A stretch of DNA of 64,000 nucleotides from Spirosoma fluviale (GCF_900230225.1 NZ_OCNH01000010.1:1-64000); one strand, 5' to 3'; shown: positions 53,773 to 63,502, counted from the stretch's first letter. Program-made: numbers and translations. Notes: generated by a model not told the origin, from the sequence alone.

Positions 53773-53890
53773 GGGGGATATTGATGAATCGATCGATGCA
53801 GAAAGATAACCGAAAACGAAGGAGTTGCCAAGTAAATTCAGTAGCTTCAGTTCCTGTAAAACTTTTACCGATACGAACCAAAATCTACCC

Positions 53891-54439
53891 ATGATGCGTA
53901 AACTACCGTTTCGACTGGCAATGACCCTGCTGGGCTTGCTGTGTGCTTTTTCGGCCGTTCAGGCCGGACGGCCCATGACTACAATTACGCAGCTCACCGC
54001 CGACTGGCAGCGGGCTAAAGAGTACACGAAGGAGTACCTCGACGTAATGTCGGAGGATGGTGTAAACTACAAGCCAACGCCCGAAATTCGCAGTTTTGCC
54101 GAGCAGATGCTTCACCTGACGGCGGCTAATTACAACTTTGGGGCTATGGTGAGCGGCAAGCCTAATCCCATGCAAGGCAAGAAGCTTGAGGAGATGAGCG
54201 AACTGAAAACGAAAGCAGCCCTGACCAAAGCGGTTATGGATAGCTACGATTTCATGATCGATGCGGTGAAAGGCATGAGTGATGCGCAACTGGCCGAAAA
54301 TGTGAAAATGGGCCAGCGGGAAATGACCCGCGAGCTAGCGCTTGCCAAAGCATTCGAACACCAGACCCACCACCGGGGGCAGTGTACGATTTACATTCGG
54401 ATGAAAGGCATCAAGCCACCAAACGAGAAGTTGTTTTAA
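53891..54439 (+). CDS. Exported DinB-family protein
   Basis: A 182-residue protein from the ATG at 53891, giving signal peptide MMRKLPFRLAMTLLGLLCAF up to VQA. The four-helix DinB bundle has its three metal-ligand histidines at the expected places: EQMLHLTAANYNFG and AFEHQTHHRGQCTIY. Family members are nickel/zinc-dependent thiol transferases or damage-inducible proteins of unknown role; an exported form is common in Bacteroidota. It ends at a strong terminator. Confidence 0.9.
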   Translation: MMRKLPFRLAMTLLGLLCAFSAVQAGRPMTTITQLTADWQRAKEYTKEYLDVMSEDGVNYKPTPEIRSFAEQMLHLTAANYNFGAMVSGKPNPMQGKKLEEMSELKTKAALTKAVMDSYDFMIDAVKGMSDAQLAENVKMGQREMTRELALAKAFEHQTHHRGQCTIYIRMKGIKPPNEKLF

Positions 54440-54454
54440 CGAGCGGTATTACAT

Positions 54455-54495
54455 AAGCGGTGCCACGGTTTGAACCGTGGCACCGCTTCCCTTTT
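54455..54495 (+). terminator. Strong rho-independent terminator after the DinB gene
   Basis: Perfect 16-base arms 54455-54470 and 54473-54488 (AAGCGGTGCCACGGTT and complement, 2-base loop), followed by CCCTTTTTT. Confidence 0.88.
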
Positions 54496-54603
54496 TTAAG
54501 GCAAACATAACGCCGGTTAAACATCGCGAAAAGAACGGGAGTTAAATGGAGATGCTGGTTCAATAACATCATATTGTCAGGATGTTGACCGCTTTCCCCA
54601 TTC

Positions 54604-55977
54604 ATGAGAACACTACTACGTTGCCGTTATTTCATTGGCTTTGGCCTGCTTGTACTTTTGGCTCAATGTCAGAAAGTAAAACCAGAGGCTCCCAAAGCGG
54701 AGGGGTTCGACCCGCCCATTGCCGCTACATTGTCTTACCTGGCGGGCTCCATTACCTTTCAGCTCCGGGAACTGGAGGAAAAAATCAACAAGGAACTCGA
54801 CCCTGTTCTGGTCGGTAAGGAGACAAAGGACGGGAAAACCAGAGGCATCATTTCGTTTCGGGTCAAACGCCTGGGACCCGTACATGTTGAGTATGTGGAT
54901 CAGCAGATAAAACTGTCGGCACCCCTGCAAATGTGGCTGACAAAACCCTTTAGCCGGGATACCACGCCCCCTAAGAAGCCCTTCTGTGCATTGGCCGTTA
55001 ATTTCAAAAGCCCCGTTAGTGTTACGCCCAACTGGCGATTGGGAAGCCGCACAACTTTTACAGACTACAAATGGATCGTGCAGCCCCAAATTGCGGGAAT
55101 CTCCCTAACTCGTATCGTTCAAAATATCCTCGACAGGCATAAGACCGACATTGAAATGGCCATTGACTCGGCTGTGCATACGCAGTTGCGGCTCGACAAA
55201 ATGGTAAAACCCATCTGGCGCGATCTGCAAAGCCCGTTGCTGATCAACAAGGAGTACGGCCTTTGGCTAACGCCCATACCCATCAGCGTAGCGGCCGGAG
55301 CTATTACGGGCAATGCTGAACAGATAACGACCCACGTCCGAATTGCGGTCAGGACCCAAACCGAACTAAAACCGACTAAGCCCGTCCATACGCCCACGTC
55401 GTTGCCACCGTTGCAGAAACGGGATACGGTCCCGCAAACCTCCGATCTGCACCTGATGAGTTTTATTCCCTATGCCGACATTAACCGTATGCTGGCCGTT
55501 ACGACCAATAGCAAGAACAAAAAGCTGGTGCTTGGCTCGCTGACCATTCATGAAGTATCGGTCTATGGCGGTCAGCGATCATTGATCGTGAAAGCCGATG
55601 TAAGTGGCCTGATGGATGGAACGATCTACCTGCGGGGGCGGCCGGAGTTTGACACGCTGACCAATACCCTGCACATTGCTAACCTGGATTTTGATGCCGA
55701 GACATGGAAGGCACTTCCCAAGGGAAGTGACACCGTTTGGCACAAAGGGCTTCGGGAACTGCTGGAAAGTCTGCTGACGATTCCATTGGGCGACGATATT
55801 GCCAAACTACCACAGGCCATCGATAAGGCGTTTGAAAAAGGAGGTCCGGGTAAAAAGACAGATTTAACCATCCAGTCGTTTCGGTTCGTGCCTCAGAAAA
55901 TAGCCATTCGCCCCGACGGTATTCAGGCACTCATATACGTTAAGTCAACGGTTGGCGTTCAGGTAAAACAGCTGTGA
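54604..55977 (+). CDS. DUF4403-family lipoprotein
   Basis: A 457-residue protein with lipoprotein signal (YFIGFGLLVLLAQC, Cys22). The body fits the DUF4403 family: ATLSYLAGSITFQLRELEEK near the N-terminus, LTKPFSRDTTPPKKPFCALA, and ISVAAGAITGNAEQITTHVR. The family appears to fold as tandem lipid-binding (BPI/SMP-like) modules. Function not established. Single gene on the plus strand. Confidence 0.85.
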   Translation: MRTLLRCRYFIGFGLLVLLAQCQKVKPEAPKAEGFDPPIAATLSYLAGSITFQLRELEEKINKELDPVLVGKETKDGKTRGIISFRVKRLGPVHVEYVDQQIKLSAPLQMWLTKPFSRDTTPPKKPFCALAVNFKSPVSVTPNWRLGSRTTFTDYKWIVQPQIAGISLTRIVQNILDRHKTDIEMAIDSAVHTQLRLDKMVKPIWRDLQSPLLINKEYGLWLTPIPISVAAGAITGNAEQITTHVRIAVRTQTELKPTKPVHTPTSLPPLQKRDTVPQTSDLHLMSFIPYADINRMLAVTTNSKNKKLVLGSLTIHEVSVYGGQRSLIVKADVSGLMDGTIYLRGRPEFDTLTNTLHIANLDFDAETWKALPKGSDTVWHKGLRELLESLLTIPLGDDIAKLPQAIDKAFEKGGPGKKTDLTIQSFRFVPQKIAIRPDGIQALIYVKSTVGVQVKQL

Positions 55978-56062
55978 AACCTATTTTGTACATTTTTTTT
56001 AGCTTCGGTCGCTATAGGTAAATTTTGGTATAGAAAGGCTTACTATAGCATATCGTTAACTC

Positions 56063-56866
56063 ATGGTTCATACAATGAAACGCTTTATTCGCAGATTACC
56101 CGCCTTCATCCCGGATCTATTTGTCATTGTTGTCACGCTGGCTATGGTCCCATTGGCCAAAGAACCGATAGGCGTAGGAACCAAAGCCCCGAAAGACGCC
56201 AACGTACTTTTCGATGGGTCGAAGAAGATGCTCGATGAAAAATGGCAGTATTGGGAAGGGCCACGTCTGGCGGCTACCATGCCTATCAAATGGCAGATTG
56301 AAAAAGATCCGGCGGGTAGCGGTACTGTCATGAACACCAATGACCCGGCCGCTGCGGGTGGCCTTTACGGTGCCGCCGACATTGTGACAAAAGAAGCCTT
56401 CCGCGATTTTCGGCTGCATGTGGAGTTCTACGTGAGCAAGCCGGGCGGCAACAGTGGCGTTTACCTGCAAAACCGCTACGAGATTCAGATATTCGATGGT
56501 GACACTACTTCGCACGGCCTTGGGGCTGTGATCAACGAATCGCCATCACCCTACAAACTATATAACGGTATCGGGAAATGGAACGCCTATGATATTCAAT
56601 TCCGGGCCGCGCGCTTCGCCAATGGCAAACGCACCGAACCCGCCATGGTAACGATCTACCTGAATGGTAAAAAAGCTCACACCAATCAAAAGATCAGTCA
56701 GGTGTGGGGTGGGCCTAATTCAGGAATCGACGGCGGAAACGATGGCGGGAAAGGCATCACCGACACGCCCGGCGGCATTAAACTACAGGCCGAAGGTCAC
56801 GATGTTCTGTATCGCAACATCTGGATCAAGCCGCTGGAAATAAAGCAGGCTAATACAGATTTTTAA
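56063..56866 (+). CDS. 3-keto-disaccharide hydrolase (DUF1080) family protein
   Basis: A 267-residue protein with N-terminal hydrophobic signal (LPAFIPDLFVIVVTLAMVPL) and one concanavalin-like DUF1080 domain: DANVLFDGSKKMLDEKWQYW, FRDFRLHVEFYVSKPGGNSG followed by VYLQNRYEIQIFD, and the ending IKLQAEGHDVLYRNIWIKPL. Members hydrolyse 3-keto-glucosides made by sugar 3-dehydrogenases of the Gfo/Idh group. No such dehydrogenase is adjacent, so its role rests on homology. Confidence 0.9.
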   Translation: MVHTMKRFIRRLPAFIPDLFVIVVTLAMVPLAKEPIGVGTKAPKDANVLFDGSKKMLDEKWQYWEGPRLAATMPIKWQIEKDPAGSGTVMNTNDPAAAGGLYGAADIVTKEAFRDFRLHVEFYVSKPGGNSGVYLQNRYEIQIFDGDTTSHGLGAVINESPSPYKLYNGIGKWNAYDIQFRAARFANGKRTEPAMVTIYLNGKKAHTNQKISQVWGGPNSGIDGGNDGGKGITDTPGGIKLQAEGHDVLYRNIWIKPLEIKQANTDF

Positions 56867-56898
56867 TGTAGGTTAATCGGAGGCTTACGAAGGTATAG

Positions 56899-56943
56899 GC
56901 AGGGGGTCAGGTGCGGGTAATATGCCCATGTCTGACCCCCTGC
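56899..56943. terminator. Bidirectional hairpin between DUF1080 and TonB-C genes
   Basis: GCAGGGGGTCAG (56899-56910) pairs with CTGACCCCCTGC (56932-56943), and the loop region contains a further GGG-CCC pair. It lies between convergent genes. Confidence 0.75.
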
Positions 56944-56984
56944 TATGCGTATAAACCGTTATCGATCAATCGGACAGGGTTCTG

Positions 56985-57428
56985 CTACCGGGAGCGAAAG
57001 GTAACAGGTAAAACATATAAACTGCTTACCGCTACCCCTGATCGATGCGCCGGGTACCAGCGAGGCATCCGGACGATCGCTTGCATGGCCGCCTGGTTCA
57101 GCAGCGGTTCGGACGATTCTATTACTTTGATTTCTGTTAGTTGACCCGTGGGCATTACCCGAAACCGGATGTGAACAGTTCCTTCCCGCTGCTCAGCGTT
57201 TGAGGGCCTGTGGTCATTGAGGTACGTCTCCAGCGCTTTCTGACCACCCGGAAAAAAGGGTACATTGTTAAGCGGAGTGTACTCCGTTAGTTGGTCAGCA
57301 GACGGCACCGGCTCAATAATTTTAGCCAGGAGATTATCCGAATCCGGGGCGTCGAGATTGTTTTGTTGGGCAAACGTTAATGTACTCGTGATCAGCAAAC
57401 AGACAGTGGTCAGAATAAATTGATTCAT
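56985..57428 (-). CDS. Secreted TonB C-terminal-domain protein
   Basis: A 147-residue protein from the ATG at 57428, with signal peptide MNQFILTTVCLLITSTLTFA. The rest is a TonB C-terminal domain: FFPGGQKALETYLNDHRP, GTVHIRFRVMPTGQLTEIKV, LNQAAMQAIVRMPRWYPA and SSLYVLPVTF. A membrane anchor and the proline-rich stalk of an energy-transducing TonB are missing, so it is a free periplasmic domain that may bind TonB boxes without delivering energy. Confidence 0.87.
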   Translation of the reverse strand: MNQFILTTVCLLITSTLTFAQQNNLDAPDSDNLLAKIIEPVPSADQLTEYTPLNNVPFFPGGQKALETYLNDHRPSNAEQREGTVHIRFRVMPTGQLTEIKVIESSEPLLNQAAMQAIVRMPRWYPAHRSGVAVSSLYVLPVTFRSR

Positions 57429-57734
57429 GATCTTATTGATTGATAGAGGATGAGGAACGTAGTAGCCGTGACGGTACTTTTTGCACGGGTTAAATACGTA
57501 ATCAAAAATAGATAGTGGAGAAACGGGCAACACTCAGTTTTGGGACAATATCACTTACATTTAAGACAGGGATAGATTATCAGGCCTTTATCAGTGCCAA
57601 TCTCTTCATTCGCTAAAAGAAAAGCCGTAAACCTGTGAGCTACTTCAGGCAGGAGAATCGTATCAGGCGCAATAATCTGTACCTTCGCGAACTGAAAATA
57701 AAATCACTACTACTAACTCCATTACTCCTTCATC
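57429..57734. other. Divergent promoter region
   Basis: The 306-base gap separates the minus-strand TonB-C gene from the plus-strand DUF2911 gene. TACCTTCG at 57680-57687 is one base off the -7 consensus TAnnTTTG, 48 bases before the DUF2911 start. Nothing else recognised. Confidence 0.4.
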
Positions 57735-58589
57735 ATGAAGAGACTTAATTTTTCGACGCTTGCCGTAGCTGGTTTGCTTACGCTTTGTTCACTCTCGGTT
57801 ACTCACGCTCAGCTTAAAGTACCGGCAGCCAGTCCGGCCCAAACTACCAAACAAAGTTTTGCATTAGGCGACATTACGCTTGAGTATTCCCGGCCGGCGG
57901 TGAAAGGACGGGCCATCTTCGGTGATCTGGTTCCTTTTGATAAGATCTGGCGCACGGGGGCCAATGCAACCTCGAAAATCACCTTTTCGTCGGATGTGAA
58001 GCTGGAAGGCAAAGAGGTGAAGGCGGGTACTTACGGACTGTTTACCATTCCGGGAAAAACCAGTTGGGAAGTAATGCTGTCCAAAGACCTGACCCTGGGT
58101 GCTAACGTGGGGGATTACAAAAAAGAGAACGAAGTGGTACGGGTTCAGGTAAAACCAACTACGCTGGCCAACAAAGTAGAAACCTTTACCATCAACATCG
58201 CCGATATTCTGCCAAACTCGGCCGTGCTGGAAATCATGTGGGATAAAACCCGCGTTCCGGTTACCATCACAGCGGATATTGATCAAACGATCGTGAAGAA
58301 CATCGAAGCTTCTCTGGCATCTGACAAGCCTGCGTACTTTGAAGCAGCGAGTTATTATTACGATACCAATCGCGATTTGAAGCAAGCGCTTGGCTGGGTA
58401 ACCAAAGCCACGGAACAAAATCCGAAAGCTTTCTGGATCATGTTGCTGAAAGCCCGGATTGAACTGAAATTAAAAGAGAAAGCCAGTGCGATTGCCAGCG
58501 CGGAGAAAACCGTTGCCCTGGCAACCGAAGCCAAAAACGCGGATTACGTAAAAATGGCAACCGACCTGATTGCTTCGGCTAAAAAGTAG
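57735..58589 (+). CDS. Secreted DUF2911-domain protein
   Basis: A 284-residue protein with signal peptide (FSTLAVAGLLTLCSLSVTHA). The DUF2911 domain, about residues 30-175, is recognised by ITLEYSRPAVKGRAIFGDLV, WRTGANATSKITFSSDVKLE and AGTYGLFTIPGKTSWEVML. The C-terminal 100 residues form helical TPR-like repeats (AASYYYDTNRDLKQALGWVT). The family is common in Bacteroidota and is of unknown function. A clear terminator follows. Confidence 0.9.
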   Translation: MKRLNFSTLAVAGLLTLCSLSVTHAQLKVPAASPAQTTKQSFALGDITLEYSRPAVKGRAIFGDLVPFDKIWRTGANATSKITFSSDVKLEGKEVKAGTYGLFTIPGKTSWEVMLSKDLTLGANVGDYKKENEVVRVQVKPTTLANKVETFTINIADILPNSAVLEIMWDKTRVPVTITADIDQTIVKNIEASLASDKPAYFEAASYYYDTNRDLKQALGWVTKATEQNPKAFWIMLLKARIELKLKEKASAIASAEKTVALATEAKNADYVKMATDLIASAKK

Positions 58590-58611
58590 CCTTCAGGTAT
58601 TAGATTACAGC

Positions 58612-58652
58612 AACAACGGCTGGTCCTTTACAGGGTCAGCCGTTGTTTTTTT
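58612..58652 (+). terminator. Rho-independent terminator after the DUF2911 gene
   Basis: AACAACGGCTG (58612-58622) pairs with CAGCCGTTGTT (58637-58647), ending in a run of T. Confidence 0.88.
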
Positions 58653-58706
58653 ATGAGTTTCCTAAGGCAAACGGCTGGCCGTCGGGGTTTCGCTTTAGTT
58701 GTGTAT

Positions 58707-58850
58707 CAGACAGCATCCCTGCTGTCTGGCCGTTAGGCTAAATGATTTTCCTAATGACTCAGGCTCGTTAACTGGGCTGATTGCATGGATTAACTTACGG
58801 ATTTGGAAGCCACCTTGCCTGACGGCTCGACAGCAGGGATGCTGTCTGGT
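58707..58850. repeat. Inverted pair of a palindromic CAGACAGCATCCCTGCTGTC unit
   Basis: One copy at 58707-58733 and a reversed copy at 58821-58850 frame about 90 bases. Each copy is itself a near-palindrome (GACAGCATCCCTGCTGTC), so each can fold alone or the two can pair with only a few mismatches. It sits just beyond the end of the GAF gene. Confidence 0.78.
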
Positions 58851-58855
58851 ACGAT

Positions 58856-59392
58856 TCAGGCAAACGTGACATAGGCCGCGATTACCGGTTGTAAACGTGG
58901 CAGGACGGCTTCGATCTGGGTTTTCTCTTCGTCGGTCCAGTGGCGGGGACTGCCAAACATACAGGGCTGTAAAATCCCCCACAGCTTGTTGTCCCGCTGA
59001 ATGTGCGCGTGAATTAACGCCCGGTGACCGAACGTCTTCTCCTCAAACTGTCGGTTCAGTACCTCGGGTCCGGCGGTGTTAACATCATCGACATAAACCG
59101 ACGGCTTCATGCCCAGTCCCGCCCGAATCAGCGGGTCCTCGGCCGGTAACGCATCGGTATCGGGTTGCCAGTTGGGCTGTATCGTGTTTTTGTCGGGGAT
59201 GCTCTCATTTTTTCGCCAGCAAAACGCCGTTCGCCCCAGACCCTGATCGGGTTGCCGGACATAGAGGAAGCATCGATCTGCCTTTAGGGCTGTCCCAACG
59301 CACTCAACAACCTTATTGAGCGTATCGGCGGGGGAGTGACCTGCTGTAATGAGTTCGTCGACGGTTGCCGACAACGTGTGTAGTGGAATCAT
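58856..59392 (-). CDS. Stand-alone GAF-domain protein
   Basis: A 178-residue protein consisting of one GAF domain: TLNKVVECVGTALKADRCFL, YVDDVNTAGPEVLNRQFEEK, FGHRALIHAHIQRDNKLWGI and WTDEEKTQIEAVLPRLQPVI. There is no kinase, cyclase or output domain and no signal peptide. Conserved Cys for bilin binding is not evident. It may be a small sensor or a regulatory subunit that works with another protein. Confidence 0.87.
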   Translation of the reverse strand: MIPLHTLSATVDELITAGHSPADTLNKVVECVGTALKADRCFLYVRQPDQGLGRTAFCWRKNESIPDKNTIQPNWQPDTDALPAEDPLIRAGLGMKPSVYVDDVNTAGPEVLNRQFEEKTFGHRALIHAHIQRDNKLWGILQPCMFGSPRHWTDEEKTQIEAVLPRLQPVIAAYVTFA

Positions 59393-59574
59393 AGTACTTA
59401 GTCTACCCGATGTTTACCGAATGACTAGGTAAACGAACTCCAGAATAAAAAGACAGCCAAACCTGTCATTTATTTAGCAAGTGCATGGCTATTGGGCTGA
59501 TGTAGTGAGTTATGGCAGAAAGCGCCCTGCCCGCTTTCGCCATGATTTTTACTCATCCATTCATGTAAACTTTT

Positions 59575-60300
59575 ATGAAAGCATTTATCTTAAGCCTCTC
59601 AACCTACGCTGTTCTTGCAACGACTTCTTTCGCGCAAAACAACACCGTTACCCTGAGCCAGATCGGGACTTCGCAAAACGCGTCGGTTAACCAGATCGGC
59701 AGCAAATTGACAGCCACCGTTAGCCAGGAGGGCAATGACCAGCTTGCAACCATCAGCCAGAAAGGATTTGGGTATTCGGAGGCTATCATTAGCCAGGGAC
59801 AAAACGCAGCGTATAATCAGGCTACCATTACGCAGGTTTCTGGCGGAACCGGAGGCAGCTATGGCGTTATCAGGCAGGTAAGCGCTTCCGACAACAAGGC
59901 CATTATTACGCAAAACGTCAGTACAGGGGGCGGAGATAACTTTGCTACCATTACGCAGGGCTCTGTGTCGGGTGTTGTTCTTGCCGGGCCTGCCAGTGCC
60001 GTGAGCACCAACAATCAGACAACTATCTACATTGATGGTTCCAACAACCGAAGCCGGATTCTGCAAGTGGGCGACAACAACAGTATGACAACGAGCCAGT
60101 ACGGTGAGGGAAACCTGATTAAAGGCGTACTCGGCAATCCGGCGGGGACTAACGCCGAAGAGGCTACTCAATTGGGTGAAGCAAACAGCCTGACCATCAT
60201 CCAGTCTTCTCCATTGGGGTCTTCCTTCGGCACCAATACCGTAAATGTTTACCAGAGTGGTATCAGCAACGTAAGTACGGTTAACCAGTCAAATCAATAA
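59575..60300 (+). CDS. Secreted curlin-repeat protein (curli subunit-like)
   Basis: A 241-residue protein with signal peptide MKAFILSLSTYAVLATTSFA. The mature chain consists of curlin-type repeats with the spacing (I/V)xQxGxxNxA: VTLSQIGTSQNASVNQIGSK, ATVSQEGNDQLATISQKGFG, AIISQGQNAAYNQATITQVS, ILQVGDNNSMTTSQYGEGNL, VNVYQSGISNVSTVNQ. The Gln and Asn positions match the amyloid core of CsgA/CsgB. Secretion genes csgEFG are not within the window, and neither is a second subunit, so it is an orphan here. Confidence 0.87.
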   Translation: MKAFILSLSTYAVLATTSFAQNNTVTLSQIGTSQNASVNQIGSKLTATVSQEGNDQLATISQKGFGYSEAIISQGQNAAYNQATITQVSGGTGGSYGVIRQVSASDNKAIITQNVSTGGGDNFATITQGSVSGVVLAGPASAVSTNNQTTIYIDGSNNRSRILQVGDNNSMTTSQYGEGNLIKGVLGNPAGTNAEEATQLGEANSLTIIQSSPLGSSFGTNTVNVYQSGISNVSTVNQSNQ

Positions 60301-60361
60301 GCACGCTTCGTTCCGAAATTACCAACCGGGCAGGGCGGTTGGTAAATCACTTTCCGCAGCT

Positions 60362-60922
60362 TCAGTCTACCTTTAAGGGAGGGCCAACTACCTGCATCTG
60401 GTTAGCACTAAATAGCTTAGTTACTTCCTCCTGAGTAGGGTCATGATCCATGCCCGCCAGACTGACAAAGAAGTCCTCCAGTTTGCCCGCCGGTTGCAAT
60501 ACCACGATCATCTTGCCTCTGTCGGCTACCTGGGTCCAGGCATGAGGTACTTTCCGGGGAAGGAAAATGCTGTCACCGGCTTTCAGGTTGTATTTATCGT
60601 CGCCTACCTGAAAATAATAAGCGCCTTCGATTACATAGAAAACTTCGTCCTGATCCGGATGGACATGCAACGGTGTGCCGCGTTTGGGTGAGAGCGAAGT
60701 TTGCTCGAAAATGGCCAGACCGCCATCGGTATCGCTCCCCGAAACCTTTACATCAAGAATATTGACGTTAACCCCTTTGAGTTTTAGATGACCGTGTTTA
60801 CGACCTTCGCCCGCACTCACTTTGAAGCCTTTGTTGAGAAGCCTTTTTTTGAATCCGGAAAGTGCCACAGATGGCGCGGCTGCCAGCGCGGAGAGAGCTG
60901 CCATAAATTGGTTTCTGTTCAT
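60362..60922 (-). CDS. Exported cupin-domain protein
   Basis: A 186-residue protein starting at the ATG at 60922 (a GTG lies one codon upstream). Its N-terminus MNRNQFMAALSALAAAPSVA resembles a weak export signal. The cupin has both motifs: TPLHVHPDQDEVFYVIEGAY (motif 1 with HxH and Glu) and GDSIFLPRKVPHAWTQV (motif 2). A metal-binding quercetinase-like cupin is likely; no substrate can be named. Confidence 0.88.
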   Translation of the reverse strand: MNRNQFMAALSALAAAPSVALSGFKKRLLNKGFKVSAGEGRKHGHLKLKGVNVNILDVKVSGSDTDGGLAIFEQTSLSPKRGTPLHVHPDQDEVFYVIEGAYYFQVGDDKYNLKAGDSIFLPRKVPHAWTQVADRGKMIVVLQPAGKLEDFFVSLAGMDHDPTQEEVTKLFSANQMQVVGPPLKVD

Positions 60923-61177
60923 CACTTTAACCAGTTAGTGGTTGTTTGCTGAGTTGAAAATGGTGGAATTAACGAGGTGGAGAGCATGAAAAGGATGCTG
61001 AACAAGTGACTGTTAACTAAGGTACGCCATCCGATAATCGAGTTTTCCGATGGTTTATCTATCGGTTTGTTCATTTGTCGGAGACTCACGTCCGGGCATG
61101 CTTTGAGCATAAAATGCAGGAGTTCTGCCCGGCTGTGTGTATACTTGCCGACGCTCTCATCTCTAGCCAAATCCTTT

Positions 61178-62221
61178 ATGAAATACCTCTGCCTGCTCCT
61201 TCTTTGTGCGGCTGCGTTAAGCTGGTCGTGCCGGTCGTCCGAAACGGATACGACAACCCTCAAAAGCTATTTTACGTCCGATACGAGCGGAGTAGCCACC
61301 GGCGGGATGCGCTTTGTACCGATCAAAACGCCCAAAGGCAACTTCAAGGTCTGGACGAAACGCTTCGGCAACAACCCGAAAATCAAACTGCTGCTTCTCA
61401 ACGGTGGACCCGGTGCCTCGCACGAATACTTTGAAGTTATGGAGAGCTTTCTGCCCGCCGAAGGTATCGAGTTTATTTACTATGATCAACTGGGAACGGG
61501 CAACTCCGATAATCCCAACGATACTACGTTCTGGGATTTGCCGCGCTACGTGGAGGAAGTGGAGCAGGTGCGGGCGGCTCTGAATCTAACGCCCGACAAT
61601 TTCTACCTGCTGGGCCACTCGTGGGGTGGTATTCTGGCGACGGAATACGCCCTCAAGTATGGCAAGAATCTAAAGGGGCTGATTATCTCAAACATGATGT
61701 CGAGTTGCCCCGACTACGGTAAGTATGCCGATAACGTGCTGGCCAAACAGATGGACCCCGCCGTGGTGAAGGAAGTCAACGACATCGAAGCCCGGGGTGC
61801 GTATACGAGTCCCCGGTACATGGAACTCCTCATGCCCAACTTCTACGCCAAACACATCTGCCGGTTACCCCTCGACCAGTGGCCCGAACCCATGACCCGC
61901 GCATTGGGCAAATCAAACCAGTCGCTGTACGTAACCATGCAGGGACCGAGCGAATTTGGTATAGCGGGCAAACTCACCAACTGGGACCGCAAAGCCGACC
62001 TCCCGAAAATCGCCGTGCCCACCCTAACCATCGGTGCTCAGTACGACACCATGGACCCGGAGCACATGAAATGGATGGCCACCCAACTGCCCAACGGAAG
62101 CTACCTCTATTGCCCCAACGGCAGCCACATGTCCATGTACGACGACCAGAAGACGTATATGAACGGCTTGATCAAATTCATAAAAGGAGTTGATAAAGGG
62201 GAGAAGAAGGTGGCGTTGTGA
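61178..62221 (+). CDS. Proline-iminopeptidase-like alpha/beta hydrolase lipoprotein
   Basis: About 347 residues from the ATG at 61178, giving lipoprotein signal [18 protein letters not shown] (Cys18). The fold shows [15 protein letters not shown] (oxyanion loop HGGPG-like, here NGGPG), the nucleophile elbow [19 protein letters not shown], the acid in [14 protein letters not shown], and the His in [10 protein letters not shown]. These are typical of proline iminopeptidases (S33). As a lipoprotein it would act in the periplasm on short peptides with N-terminal proline or other residues. Confidence 0.9.
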   Translation: MKYLCLLLLCAAALSWSCRSSETDTTTLKSYFTSDTSGVATGGMRFVPIKTPKGNFKVWTKRFGNNPKIKLLLLNGGPGASHEYFEVMESFLPAEGIEFIYYDQLGTGNSDNPNDTTFWDLPRYVEEVEQVRAALNLTPDNFYLLGHSWGGILATEYALKYGKNLKGLIISNMMSSCPDYGKYADNVLAKQMDPAVVKEVNDIEARGAYTSPRYMELLMPNFYAKHICRLPLDQWPEPMTRALGKSNQSLYVTMQGPSEFGIAGKLTNWDRKADLPKIAVPTLTIGAQYDTMDPEHMKWMATQLPNGSYLYCPNGSHMSMYDDQKTYMNGLIKFIKGVDKGEKKVAL

Positions 62222-62255
62222 AAGTAAAAACAGCCTTTCCCGTTCTTCTACCGCC

Positions 62256-63365
62256 ATGAACGTTAAGTCTATGAATCGCCAATCGACACAGTTAACTCGT
62301 GTAATCCTTTCCCTGCTTGTGCTGGGTATCTTTTTCGCCACACCCGGCTATAGCCAGGACAGCCCACTCAAAGCCGGGAAGGTGGAACGCATAAAAGTAC
62401 ACGGCAAAGGGCTGGAGGGGAATCTGGCGGGCGATTCACCTGACCGGGATGTGTCGGTGTATTTGCCGCCCAGTTATCAAACGGACAAAAAACGCCGGTA
62501 TCCCGTTATCTATTTCCTGCACGGCTTTACCGACAGCGACGATAAATGGTACGGCTTCACAAAACACTGGATCAACCTGCCCGCCGTGGTCGATAAAACG
62601 CTGGCCGACGGTAAGTCGGGGGAGTTTATCCTGGTGACACCCAATGCCTACAACCGGTATTTCGGTAGCATGTACTCCAACTCGGTAACGATTGGCAACT
62701 GGGAGGATTTTGTGGCCGATGAACTGGTGGCCTACGTTGACAAGCAGTACCGCACCCTTCCGCAAGCGGCCAGTCGTGGTCTGGCGGGCCATTCGATGGG
62801 CGGCTACGGCACCATTCGCATTGGGCAGAAGCACCCCGAAATCTTCTCCAGTTTGTACCTGCTGAGTCCCTGCTGCATGGTGCCGAACATGGGTGGCTCG
62901 GCTAATCCGCAGATGGCGACTCGCATGGAAAGCGTTAAAACGCAGGCCGACCTGGAAAAAGCTGATTTTGGCACGAAAGCCATGTTTGCGTCGGCGGCTT
63001 CGTGGTCGCCCAACCCCACGAACGCACCTTTCTTCCTTGACTTGCCGGTAAAAGGAGGGGAGCCCCAACCGATGGTCACCGCGAAATGGGCGGCCAACGC
63101 ACCCCTCGCCACCCTCGATCAGTACATCAATAACATCAAACAACTGCACGCGCTGGCTTTCGATGCTGGCTCAAAAGATGCCAGCATAGCCGCCAACAAC
63201 AAGATACTGGACGCCATGCTCACCAATTACAGCATCCCGCACACCTACGAAGAGTACGACGGCGACCACATCAACCGAATCGGTGAGCGCATCGAACAGA
63301 AAATGCTGCCCTTCTTTACCAAGAATTTGTCCACGGAGATGGCAAAAGGGGGGAAGAAGAAATAA
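62256..63365 (+). CDS. Secreted esterase-like alpha/beta hydrolase (esterase D/feruloyl esterase type)
   Basis: About 369 residues from the ATG at 62256 (or 62271); the signal peptide is [20 protein letters not shown]. The enzyme has [20 protein letters not shown] followed by [16 protein letters not shown], the serine elbow [15 protein letters not shown], and the His in [17 protein letters not shown]. It follows the hydrolase gene by 34 bases on the same strand, so the two are probably co-transcribed. Substrate unknown. Confidence 0.9.
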   Translation: MNVKSMNRQSTQLTRVILSLLVLGIFFATPGYSQDSPLKAGKVERIKVHGKGLEGNLAGDSPDRDVSVYLPPSYQTDKKRRYPVIYFLHGFTDSDDKWYGFTKHWINLPAVVDKTLADGKSGEFILVTPNAYNRYFGSMYSNSVTIGNWEDFVADELVAYVDKQYRTLPQAASRGLAGHSMGGYGTIRIGQKHPEIFSSLYLLSPCCMVPNMGGSANPQMATRMESVKTQADLEKADFGTKAMFASAASWSPNPTNAPFFLDLPVKGGEPQPMVTAKWAANAPLATLDQYINNIKQLHALAFDAGSKDASIAANNKILDAMLTNYSIPHTYEEYDGDHINRIGERIEQKMLPFFTKNLSTEMAKGGKKK

Positions 63366-63410
63366 GGGAGTACCTTGTCAGGTGTTCGGCATAGTCTGTG
63401 ACTATGTCGT

Positions 63411-63478
63411 GGCGTTATCCGGTCTCTGACCGGTGTAAATGAATTGCTCAGTACACCGGTCAGAGACCGGATAACGCC
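63411..63478. repeat. Perfect 27-bp inverted repeat
   Basis: Arms 63411-63437 and 63452-63478 are exact reverse complements with a 14-base loop. The arm includes the internal palindrome CCGGTCTCTGACCGG. Confidence 0.9.
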
Positions 63479-63479
63479 C

Positions 63480-63502
63480 GAGCGTAGTTATAAACTACGC
63501 TC
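63480..63502. repeat. Perfect 10-bp hairpin with 3-base loop
   Basis: GAGCGTAGTT (63480-63489) pairs with AACTACGCTC (63493-63502). It directly follows the 27-bp repeat. Confidence 0.8.

Noticed and set aside
4602-56866. Functional pairing of the Gfo/Idh/MocA oxidoreductase (4602) with the DUF1080 hydrolase (56063) as a 3-keto-sugar pathway
   Set aside because: The families do cooperate in known 3-keto-disaccharide breakdown, but 50 kb separate them here with many unrelated genes between, so the link is not supported.
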